Source: Yersinia frederiksenii ATCC 33641 (GTDB lineage Bacteria; Pseudomonadota; Gammaproteobacteria; Enterobacterales; Enterobacteriaceae). Taken from it: a stretch of 64,000 bases of DNA. Position 1 is the first letter of the stretch. Each line of letters begins with the position of its first letter. The notes under the pieces are model-generated. The model was not told the DNA's origin. It saw only the letters and a program-made list of their open reading frames with translations, and did not search any database. The stretch is from contig NZ_KN150731.1 in NCBI RefSeq assembly GCF_000754805.1, positions 4,555,642 through 4,619,641 of the forward strand, in the 5' to 3' direction. Positions 55,410 to 62,781 of this stretch are shown one piece after another. A program made the translations under genes and the position numbers.

Positions 55410-55937
55410 TTAATCGTCGCCTTTCAGCTTCTTACGCTGGACATACAAAACGGCAGCTTCGCGCACAAAAGCGGCGCAAATAGTGGCTTTGTACGTTTTT
55501 TCCAGATCATCAGCGATGGCATTTAATTCATCTTTGCTGGAACGGAATGGGCGCAGAGCGTTATAGATATCCAACACCTTGTCATCTGGCACCGCCGTCA
55601 GCTCTGCCGCACGTTCGAAGTTCATTGCCAACAGTGGGCGACCCGCATCTTTGGCTATAGAGGCCTGAATACGCAGGATTTCCGGTGTAATACGCAAATC
55701 CTGTGAGGTCACACTGCCGTTCAACACGTTAGCTAACGTCAGGTCATCCAACGTTTTATTGGTGGCGGTTTTAACCCAGTCAGGGTGTTTATTTGCCAGC
55801 GGATAGTCAGAGACTTTGGCATCACTGCGCGAACTGGCCGCCGGTGCCGGGCAAGCCGCAGCAGGCGACTGACCTTGCAAGCTGTTCATCTTGCTCAACA
55901 CATCGCGAACCATGGATTCAATAGCTTCGGAATTCAT
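55410..55937 (-). CDS. pduE: Propanediol dehydratase small subunit PduE
   Basis: 175 residues, gamma subunit of adenosylcobalamin-dependent diol dehydratase. The N-terminal helix EAIESMVRDVLSKM is like the targeting helices of PduD and PduP. The conserved segments DYPLANKHPDWVKTATNKTL and KDAGRPLLAMNFERAAELTAV are clear. Confidence 0.95.
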   Translation of the reverse strand: MNSEAIESMVRDVLSKMNSLQGQSPAAACPAPAASSRSDAKVSDYPLANKHPDWVKTATNKTLDDLTLANVLNGSVTSQDLRITPEILRIQASIAKDAGRPLLAMNFERAAELTAVPDDKVLDIYNALRPFRSSKDELNAIADDLEKTYKATICAAFVREAAVLYVQRKKLKGDD

Positions 55938-55951
55938 TGTGTTTTCCTTTG

Positions 55952-56626
55952 TTAAAGCGCTACCCGGAGTTCCTGGGGATTCTTGCCAGTCACCACATAC
56001 TTGGTTTCTTTAATGTGCAGAATCGCTGATTTGGCCTGATATTTTGGCCGAGCCATTTGGTCATTCAGGGTCGGAACCGGTTGTGGTGATTCCCGTTTGG
56101 CATAGCGGGCGGCGTTTTTGCCAATCAGACGGTAGGTTTCCAGCGTCAACAGTGGTGCCTGCGGGAACAACTCCAGATTGGAAAGTGGCGGCAGACCTTG
56201 CTGATGAATAACCGTTGTGCCTTTTGATTGGATACCGATAGAAATTCCGGAGCCACTCAGGCGGTTGCCTTCTACCGCAACAAAGGCCACGTCGGAGGAT
56301 TTAAAGCAGCGGATAACGCGCGCTTTAATTCCTTCTTCTTCGATACCAGCAATCAGCTCGCGCAGAATGTTTTTATGCGGTATTCCAACGATGTTGGTGG
56401 TCTGTGACAAACCAAATGCCGGGCCAACCGCAATAATCACTTCATCCTGATGAGTGCCGGGGCGAGCTTCACCCACTTCAGTGAGAAAATCCCCTGACGC
56501 CGTGGTGTTAACTGCGGCTGCGGGTTGAGTCTCTTGCTTAAAGGAGACGGTATTCTGGTCTCCCTGCATTTCCTGCAATACGCCTTCAATAATCTGGCGT
56601 AACAGTTTTTCGTTAATATCGACCAT
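55952..56626 (-). CDS. pduD: Propanediol dehydratase medium subunit PduD
   Basis: 224 residues, beta subunit. The N-terminal [15 protein letters not shown] (about 5-19) is the encapsulation helix, followed by a linker to about residue 45. The cobalamin-contact region [19 protein letters not shown] and [19 protein letters not shown] are conserved. Part of the PduCDE (alpha-beta-gamma) dimer within the compartment. Confidence 0.95.
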   Translation of the reverse strand: MVDINEKLLRQIIEGVLQEMQGDQNTVSFKQETQPAAAVNTTASGDFLTEVGEARPGTHQDEVIIAVGPAFGLSQTTNIVGIPHKNILRELIAGIEEEGIKARVIRCFKSSDVAFVAVEGNRLSGSGISIGIQSKGTTVIHQQGLPPLSNLELFPQAPLLTLETYRLIGKNAARYAKRESPQPVPTLNDQMARPKYQAKSAILHIKETKYVVTGKNPQELRVAL

Positions 56627-56638
56627 CTCGTGAACCCC

Positions 56639-58303
56639 TTAGCCAAGCTCATTCGGATCAAGCGCGTTTGGAATATTTTTGATCTCTTCCCAACGTGCAC
56701 CTTCCAGCCGGTAACCGGTCGCTGGCCCTGCGTAGTCATTGACGTCATTCACTGCCGATAACACTTGGTTGTCGCCTTTGATGATCGCCGAGGTATGCAG
56801 GTAGTCACCGGCAATCTTGGCTTTTTGGATGTTGAGCATGTCTTGCGCCACATCTTCGAAACCGCCTTGTGCCAAGGCTTTAACCACTTCCAGACCGGTG
56901 CGGTTTTTGCTGATGATCTCCTGCGCGAACTTGATGTCTTCGACGATGTTACGTTCCGGCATATCTTTTGAGCCGTGGGCATAGGTCGCCGCAATGACTT
57001 CTTCGTCAGTGATTGGTGGCAGGCCCATACCGGCGAACACGGCTTGCAGGGCGCGTGCGGCTTTATTACGAATGGCTACTACGTCTGCTTCCAACACCGG
57101 ACGCAGGCCACCATCGACTTTCAGGTCGCGTTGCATCACGTTGTAATCGTCAAAGTCTTCAGCATCTTCGTTGGAGCCGGCGAACATGTTGTCGTAGTTC
57201 GGCACCGCGGAATAACCTGAGGAGATGAAGTCAGTACCCGGCAGGAACTGCATCAGCAGGCGAGCAGTACGGCGCATATCTGAGTGGGTAAAGGTCTGGT
57301 CGTTACTGGAGGCACACTCCAGATCCAGTGCTGAACAGATCAGGTTCTCTGCCAAAATAGCGCGAATACCGGATGGCACCGCCGATGGCACACCGACACA
57401 GCTAACTGAGCCGTTTTGCAGCCCCTGAACCCCGGCAGCTTTGGTGATGTAAATACAGCGCGCTTCCAGATACAGCATGGATTTGCCTTCGGCATAACCC
57501 ATTTGTACTTCAGAGCCGGAACCCGAGGTAAAGCGCATTTTCAAGCCGCGTGATGCATAGGAAGAGGCCAGGAAACCTTTTGACCATGGGGTGTCATCGC
57601 CATCGGTAAACACCGGTTCAGTGCCATAAACCGAAATGGTTTCGGCGTAACAGGTGTGGCCTAGCATCCCCAGTTTCAGTTCAGTGGCTTCTTCCAGAGA
57701 GCATTGCGTCAGTACCCCCGGGCGACCCACTTGCGACCCCACTAACAGGGCGATGGCATTGAAAGGGGCGTAACGAGCTACCGCCACGGTGGTTTCTTGC
57801 TCATCGAAGCCACGGAATGCACCTTCGGCGGCGTCAGCGGCAATCTGCACCGGGTTATCTTTCACGTTAGTTACGTGGGCTTGTTGTGATGGGGTACGAC
57901 GAGCGCGCATTTTCTGCATCGACATCATCATTTCCACCACGTTCATGTGGGATACCACCTCGACAATTTTGGCCGGTGTCATGGCGGTGGTCAGTGGCAC
58001 AATGGTGCGGCGCGACACATTTGGGTCACACAGCATATTGGCCAGCTTGATGGAGTCCATCTTCATCACTTCTTCCGCATGCTCCAGATTGATACCGTAG
58101 CGGGCGATAAAGTGGTCGATCAGGTCGAAATTACTTTGTGGCTTGCCGTCCAGCTCGGTTACCACACCATTAACAATCTTGATGGAAGGTTTCGGATCAT
58201 TCGGGCTTTCCATGGCAATAAAGCCTTCCTCGATCCACTCTTTGACAAAGCCGTCCTGATTAACCGGGCGTTTCGCCAATGCTTCAAATCTTTTCGATTT
58301 CAT
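56639..58303 (-). CDS. pduC: Propanediol dehydratase large subunit PduC
   Basis: 554 residues, alpha subunit with the TIM barrel that binds 1,2-propanediol, adenosylcobalamin and potassium. It turns 1,2-propanediol into propionaldehyde by radical chemistry. Family stretches: RFEALAKRPVNQDGFVKEW at the start, TSGSGSEVQMGYAEGKSMLY, and SSNDQTFTHSDMRRTARL. Same length as the Salmonella protein. Confidence 0.97.
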   Translation of the reverse strand: MKSKRFEALAKRPVNQDGFVKEWIEEGFIAMESPNDPKPSIKIVNGVVTELDGKPQSNFDLIDHFIARYGINLEHAEEVMKMDSIKLANMLCDPNVSRRTIVPLTTAMTPAKIVEVVSHMNVVEMMMSMQKMRARRTPSQQAHVTNVKDNPVQIAADAAEGAFRGFDEQETTVAVARYAPFNAIALLVGSQVGRPGVLTQCSLEEATELKLGMLGHTCYAETISVYGTEPVFTDGDDTPWSKGFLASSYASRGLKMRFTSGSGSEVQMGYAEGKSMLYLEARCIYITKAAGVQGLQNGSVSCVGVPSAVPSGIRAILAENLICSALDLECASSNDQTFTHSDMRRTARLLMQFLPGTDFISSGYSAVPNYDNMFAGSNEDAEDFDDYNVMQRDLKVDGGLRPVLEADVVAIRNKAARALQAVFAGMGLPPITDEEVIAATYAHGSKDMPERNIVEDIKFAQEIISKNRTGLEVVKALAQGGFEDVAQDMLNIQKAKIAGDYLHTSAIIKGDNQVLSAVNDVNDYAGPATGYRLEGARWEEIKNIPNALDPNELG

Positions 58304-58323
58304 GAAACAGCCTCACTGTGGCG

Positions 58324-59166
58324 TCAGATATAAGAAGGGCGGTCGTTTTTCGGTTCAGCACCCAAGGTCGCTAATACCGTTTTGCCGATCTCACGAGCAG
58401 AAATCACTGCCTGACGAACTGCGCCAGAATCACCGGAGATAACCAGGATCACTTCGTTGCTGAAGCTGGTGCCTTGGGCTGGGGAACTGTAAGCCACCAC
58501 ATCAACATTGGCGGATTTAACGGCGGTATCAGCCATCAGAACGCCAATAGATGCCGGTGCACCGACGATCACACCGCAAGAGCGGCCCAGTGGGGCGCCG
58601 AATGCTTTTTCCAATGCATGACTGGCTCGGGCGCTGTACTGCAACTCAATGTGACCCGCTTCATTGGCGTAAACGTCACCGAAGGTCCGGTCTAACTCTT
58701 TCAGCGCGACTTCGACGGCGCGTTTTACATCTGAAACATCGTCACCACCGAAAATAATCAGTGAACCGTGACCCGCACCGCCTTTGGTATCGCGCGGCAA
58801 TTCAATGCTGACCACTTCGGTATTGGTGGCTTTTACCGCTTCATCTGCCGCCATAATGTGTGGTCCAGCACCGGTACGTGCGCCCAAAATACCAATAGAG
58901 CGATAACGTTTTTCCAGCTTCATTGCGTCTAGTAGGGCGCTGTCGACGTTGGCGATTACCAGTCCGACCGTGTCACCGATCGCGGTACCAACAAATTCCG
59001 TTAAACTGCAAGTTTTCTCAGCCATAGCCGTATCTCGTTGTTTATAGGATGGTTGTTTATTGAATGATGGTTTATCAAATGAGGGTGAGGAAGACGCCGG
59101 AGCGTGTTCGCTGACTTTCGCTATCACCTGCGCCATGATTTGGTCGATCAGGTCATTGCTTTTCAT
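58324..59166 (-). CDS. pduB: Tandem-BMC shell protein PduB (with internal PduB' start)
   Basis: 280 residues with two BMC domains (trimeric shell protein). The N-terminal extension (SNDLIDQIMAQVIAKV) is the part known to tie the enzyme core to the shell. An internal ATG at 59025 (MAEKTCSLTEF) is the expected PduB' start, giving about 233 residues. Between the two lies a tandem five-residue repeat, PSFDK-PSFNK-QPSYK, that makes the protein about ten residues longer than Salmonella PduB. Starts at TAATG overlapping pduA. Confidence 0.95.
   Translation of the reverse strand: MKSNDLIDQIMAQVIAKVSEHAPASSSPSFDKPSFNKQPSYKQRDTAMAEKTCSLTEFVGTAIGDTVGLVIANVDSALLDAMKLEKRYRSIGILGARTGAGPHIMAADEAVKATNTEVVSIELPRDTKGGAGHGSLIIFGGDDVSDVKRAVEVALKELDRTFGDVYANEAGHIELQYSARASHALEKAFGAPLGRSCGVIVGAPASIGVLMADTAVKSANVDVVAYSSPAQGTSFSNEVILVISGDSGAVRQAVISAREIGKTVLATLGAEPKNDRPSYI
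59041..59085 (-). repeat. Three 15-bp tandem repeats in the pduB linker
   Basis: TTTATAGGATGGTTG, TTTATTGAATGATGG and TTTATCAAATGAGGG stand in direct tandem, in frame, encoding PSFDK/PSFNK/QPSYK-type units. A small coding minisatellite that could change copy number. Confidence 0.75.
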
Positions 59167-59447
59167 TAGCTATTTCCCTTAGGTAAAAACTTCTCAACAT
59201 CAGTGTGTGGGCGCGGAATAACATGGGTTGACTTCACTTCACCCACGTTAGCGGCTGCAATGGCGCCAGCATCAGTGGCAGCTTTAACTGCCCCCACGTC
59301 ACCACGTACGATGACGGTAACCAGACCAGAGCCTATTTTTTCGTAGCCCACCAACGTCACATTGGCCGATTTCACCATGGTGTCAGCAGCCTCAATGGCA
59401 GCGGTCAGCCCTTTGGTTTCCACCATTCCTAGTGCTTCTTGTTGCAT
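59166..59447 (-). CDS. pduA: Major BMC shell protein PduA
   Basis: 93 residues, canonical BMC hexamer. The pore loop around [14 protein letters not shown] is typical of PduA, which lets 1,2-propanediol through. First gene of the pdu operon, and its upstream region carries a candidate PocR box at 59601-59615. Confidence 0.96.
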   Translation of the reverse strand: MQQEALGMVETKGLTAAIEAADTMVKSANVTLVGYEKIGSGLVTVIVRGDVGAVKAATDAGAIAAANVGEVKSTHVIPRPHTDVEKFLPKGNS

Positions 59448-59600
59448 AAATACCTCGACGGAATATCAGGTGCCTTGTTCTGGCTTGAATTGTCATGTTC
59501 AGAAATAACGTTGTCAGGTTCGTGCTGGAACTGAATATACAAACAAGCAATGAAAAAGAATGGCTGTAATGAATTTACTGGCGAGAATGGTTAGTGATGA

Positions 59601-59615
59601 AATAACAAAATATTG
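59601..59615 (-). promoter_or_regulatory. Candidate PocR box upstream of pduA
   Basis: Minus strand CAATATTTTGTTATT. On the plus strand the wider segment 59601-59620 is also an inverted repeat (AATAACA-N6-TGTTATT). It fits the shared consensus and lies about 153 bases before the pduA ATG. Assignment to PocR is inference. Confidence 0.5.
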
Positions 59616-59901
59616 TTATTAAATATGTTAACTTATTATTTTTTAAGTCTATTATTTAATTGAGGTGTAAGAATAATTAGTTATGGCATATTCAGAATTA
59701 CAATTAATGCAGTGACATTGGCTATTATCTTTGGTATTTGCGCGCATGAATAAGAAAAGAGGGGTGGCTCACATTAAATGAGAAACTGCGAGCTTGATAA
59801 CAATAATAGAAAGAATAAATGACAAGAAAATCATATTTATTAATTATCCGCTGAGTTGCTTATTTGTAAGGCTTTGGGTGGTTTTTTTGACCATAAAATA
59901 G

Positions 59902-59916
59902 CAATAATTTGTTATT
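59902..59916 (+). promoter_or_regulatory. Candidate PocR box upstream of pduF
   Basis: CAATAATTTGTTATT, same orientation as pduF, about 140 bases before its ATG. Same motif as at 59601, 62176 and 62252. Confidence 0.5.
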
Positions 59917-60055
59917 GGCAGTCTAGTTTTTGTTTAGCTAATGGCAGTTTACGACAACACTTTCATTATTCGTCTCTTTATAGTGAGTAGGTCATGGGCC
60001 GTGCATTCGATACAGAACGTCATATAACTTAATTAATCACAAGCAGGGTAACCCT

Positions 60056-60877
60056 ATGAACGACTCGCTCAAAGCTCAGTGTATTGCGGAATTCCTCGGT
60101 ACCGGGCTGTTTTTATTTTTTGGTATTAGTTGTCTAGCTGCGATGAAAGTGGCGGGTGCCAGTTTTGGTCTGTGGGAAATTTGTATCGTATGGGGGCTAG
60201 GGATTTCACTGGCCGTCTATCTCACCGCCGGTATTTCTGGTGCTCATCTCAACCCCGCCATCACTGTTGCTTTATGGCTGTTCGCCTGTTTCCCTGGCCG
60301 TAAAGTTATTCCTTACAGCATTGCACAAGTCGCGGGTGCTTTTGGCGGTGCCGCTTTGTCATATATGTTGTATCACAACTTATTCACTGACTTTGAAACT
60401 GCTCATCAGATGGTGCGTGGTAGCTTGGAAAGCCTGCAACTGGCCAGTATTTTCAGTACCTTCCCATCACCGGCTATCAGTGTCTGGCAGGCCGCCTTTG
60501 TTGAAATTATTATCACCTCGATTCTGATGGGGCTGATTATGGCACTGACTGATGATGGTAATGGTGTGCCGCGTGGGGCATTAGGCCCACTATTGATTGG
60601 TATTCTGGTGGCGGTAATCGGTGCTTCTACCGGCCCGTTAACCGGGTTTGCTATGAATCCAGCACGTGATTTTGGTCCTAAATTATTTACCTTCTTTGCG
60701 GGTTGGGGAAAAATCTCGATGACTGGTGGGCGTGATATTCCTTATTTCATCATTCCTATTGTGGCACCTATTATTGGTGCGTGCCTGGGGGCGGCAGTTT
60801 ATCGCGTCTTTATTGGTAAAAATCTGGCTTGTAATACTTGTAAGTTAGATGATGAAAAAACAGTGAATGAGTCATAA
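60056..60877 (+). CDS. pduF: Propanediol diffusion facilitator PduF
   Basis: 273 residues, aquaglyceroporin (MIP) family with six TM segments. The two NPA loops are visible as HLNPAITV (near residue 65) and MNPARDFGP (near residue 201). The second loop in glycerol-type channels carries the Asp after NPAR, as here. Lets 1,2-propanediol and glycerol across the inner membrane. Confidence 0.94.
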   Translation: MNDSLKAQCIAEFLGTGLFLFFGISCLAAMKVAGASFGLWEICIVWGLGISLAVYLTAGISGAHLNPAITVALWLFACFPGRKVIPYSIAQVAGAFGGAALSYMLYHNLFTDFETAHQMVRGSLESLQLASIFSTFPSPAISVWQAAFVEIIITSILMGLIMALTDDGNGVPRGALGPLLIGILVAVIGASTGPLTGFAMNPARDFGPKLFTFFAGWGKISMTGGRDIPYFIIPIVAPIIGACLGAAVYRVFIGKNLACNTCKLDDEKTVNES

Positions 60878-61178
60878 CAATCAATGATGTCTTCCTCATC
60901 TTGGTACTGCAAACAGGTATTAAGATGAGGGAATTTCGTGATCTGTTCTAGTTAATGCACTGATTATAGTCCCCTGTTGATTATGACTCTGGTAAGGTTA
61001 ATTGTTATTTCTCTCCGATGTACCGGAGAATAGACCGCCACAGGGATATTAGGTTTTCATATTGTTAATGGGAATTAAAATATAACAATGCAGTAACACA
61101 TTTATCATTTCAGGGATGATTTATAGCAATATACGAAACTTAATAACAATAAATTAAAATTAACTGAGAGGTTTTATC
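60878..61178 (+). other. pduF - pocR intergenic region
   Basis: 301 bases. CCTCATCTT (60894-60902) and AAGATGAGG (60922-60930) form a nine-bp stem shortly after pduF, without a T run. TGTTATT occurs at 61003-61009 and AATAACAATAAA at 61142 in partial resemblance to the candidate PocR box; neither has the full motif. pocR probably has its own promoter here. Confidence 0.45.
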
Positions 61179-62081
61179 ATGATTTCTGCCAGTTCTCTAA
61201 ACTCAGAGCTCATAAATAAAATCGCGCAGGATTTTGCTCAGGCAACCGGGCTGGCTGTGGTGGTGGTAAATATTCACGGCGAAGAGATTTCTGATCTATT
61301 TAATTTCACTCCGTTTTGTCAATTGATGCGCCAGGATCCGGTTAATCACCTTCGCTGTCGAATGAGTGATCGTTGCGGTGGCCTTGAGGCTTCCAAATCT
61401 AATGAACCTTGTATCTATCGCTGCCATGCCGGGCTAACAGATTTTTCTATCCCACTGGTTATTGCCAGTCACTTGGTGGGTTTTGTTTTATGCGGCCAGG
61501 TGCGGCTGCATTCAGATGTTTACCTCATTGATATCCTTAATATTGATAATAATTGGAAACAGAACCCGGTACTGTTAGATGAATACCACAATGTGCCTAT
61601 TATGGATTTCTCGCGAGTGATCGCTTCGGCAGATTTACTGAAGTTGATCGTTGAGAACTGCTTGAAAAAGCATCTCAACTTTGTGGTGATTAATGACAAT
61701 ATGGGCAGTAAGGAACCCGGAAAAATACGCCCGGTACACCCTCATGACAGTAAAATGAAAAAAGCACTGCGCTATATTGATACTCATCTATCAGAAGAGT
61801 TGCGCCTTGAAGAGGTAGCCGCCAAGGTCTATCTCAGCCCTTACTACTTCAGCAAATTATTTAAAAAATATCAGGGCATAGGTTTTAATGCCTGGGTGAA
61901 TCAGCAACGGATGGTCAATGCGAGAGAAATGTTGCAACACAGTGATTGGAGCATTGCCAGTATTGCCAAAAACCTAGGGTTTTCACAAACCAGTTATTTC
62001 TGCAAAGTATTCCGTCAAGCCTATAATGTGACGCCGCAGGTATTTCGCTCACTTTCTTCTGAACGCAACAAAATGGAATGA
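61179..62081 (+). CDS. pocR: AraC-family activator PocR of the pdu/cob regulon
   Basis: 300 residues. The N-terminal PocR ligand-sensing domain (about 8-165) has the Cys-rich CQLMRQDPVNHLRCRMSDRC and CIYRCHAGLTDF segments. The C-terminal AraC double HTH (about 195-300) has LRLEEVAAKVYLSPYYFSKLFKK and IASIAKNLGFSQTSYFCKVFR. In Salmonella it activates pdu and cob with 1,2-propanediol. It sits between the two operons as expected. Confidence 0.95.
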   Translation: MISASSLNSELINKIAQDFAQATGLAVVVVNIHGEEISDLFNFTPFCQLMRQDPVNHLRCRMSDRCGGLEASKSNEPCIYRCHAGLTDFSIPLVIASHLVGFVLCGQVRLHSDVYLIDILNIDNNWKQNPVLLDEYHNVPIMDFSRVIASADLLKLIVENCLKKHLNFVVINDNMGSKEPGKIRPVHPHDSKMKKALRYIDTHLSEELRLEEVAAKVYLSPYYFSKLFKKYQGIGFNAWVNQQRMVNAREMLQHSDWSIASIAKNLGFSQTSYFCKVFRQAYNVTPQVFRSLSSERNKME

Positions 62082-62175
62082 CAGTTATTGATTTAATATC
62101 AATTGGTCATGTTTTTAATTCATATTTTCTTATTTAAAAATTAAAATAGTAATTGGTTTTAAAATTAATTAATGA

Positions 62176-62190
62176 CAATTTTTTGTTATT
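62176..62190 (+). promoter_or_regulatory. Candidate PocR box 1 upstream of cbiA
   Basis: CAATTTTTTGTTATT, oriented toward cbiA; 76 bases before the second copy. Confidence 0.5.
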
Positions 62191-62251
62191 AAACCAAAGG
62201 GGGAAGTTAACCTAACAAACTGTTACTAAGTGATTTTTTCAGGGTGGATGG

Positions 62252-62266
62252 CAATTTTTTGTTATG
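62252..62266 (+). promoter_or_regulatory. Candidate PocR box 2 upstream of cbiA
   Basis: CAATTTTTTGTTATG, matching the other three at 14 of 15 positions or better when W is allowed in the middle. Confidence 0.5.
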
Positions 62267-62506
62267 GTTGCACAAAAAAAATAGCAAATAAAAAATGAAA
62301 TTAACCATTTTTTATTTGTGGAAAAGAGTATATTAACCTTAATCAAATTTAATAAGTCACTTGACGTTAAAACTGTGTAAATAAAGAGATAAAATCTATA
62401 ACGAAATAGAAATAAAATAACAGAATCTAACATAGTGTAGTTACTGAGATGGTTATGCCAAAAGTTATTGGAGTTGCAGTTAACATCTTGCGGCTTCAAG
62501 AATAAA

Positions 62507-62660
62507 AGGCATGTTATGCACTAAAGCATAACTGGGAAGGGGGTGACAATCCCCCGCAGCCCCCGCTGCTGTGATGCTGACGAACCCGTAGAAACCACTG
62601 ATCCACAAGATTGGGAAGGTGCGGGAGAGGATGACGCTAAGCCAGAAGACCAGCCCGCTC
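62507..62660 (+). promoter_or_regulatory. Cobalamin riboswitch aptamer
   Basis: The conserved blocks appear in order: GGGAAGGGGGTGACAATC, CCCCCGCAGCCCCCGCTGC with CTGTGA, GGGAAGGTGCGGGAGAGG, and the B12 box TAAGCCAGAAGACCAGCC (62638-62655). Located just before the cbi operon, where cobalamin binding is expected to lower expression. Confidence 0.93.
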
Positions 62661-62754
62661 AGTAAAAGATTTTCAACTCCTTCGGTGGGAAGCGGGTTGT
62701 CATCAGATGCGCGCAGCGGTGACGTTGCGCAGATGCACCTTTTTGACACTGCAT

Positions 62755-62781
62755 ATCCCGCTTGAAATGGCGGGATTTTTT
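62755..62781 (+). terminator. Riboswitch-controlled hairpin abutting the cbiA start
   Basis: ATCCCGC (62755-62761), an eight-base loop, GCGGGAT (62770-62776) and six T's directly before the ATG. It has the form of an intrinsic terminator, and its 3' arm also carries the only Shine-Dalgarno-like bases (GCGGGA). It could act by terminating transcription, by hiding the ribosome-binding site, or both. AAGCGGG at 62690-62696 can pair with CCCGCTT at 62757-62763 as an alternative. Confidence 0.8.

Larger units (their letters stand above)
59448..60055. other. pduA / pduF divergent control region
   Basis: 608 bases, very AT-rich, with no coding frame of note. It holds two copies of a motif shared with the cbi leader (59601-59615, facing pduA, and 59902-59916, facing pduF), each roughly 140-155 bases before the ATG it faces. 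A further near-match, GATAACAATAA, lies at about 59797. A good CRP site was not found by eye. Confidence 0.6.
62082..62506 (+). other. pocR - cbi control region upstream of the riboswitch
   Basis: 425 very AT-rich bases. Contains two candidate PocR boxes (62176-62190 and 62252-62266). TTGACG near 62363 could be a -35 but has no convincing -10 at normal spacing. No coding frame was called. Confidence 0.5.

Noticed and set aside
62088-62102. FNR-like palindrome TTGAT-N5-ATCAA just after pocR
   Set aside because: Spacing is one base longer than the FNR consensus and it is in very AT-rich DNA.
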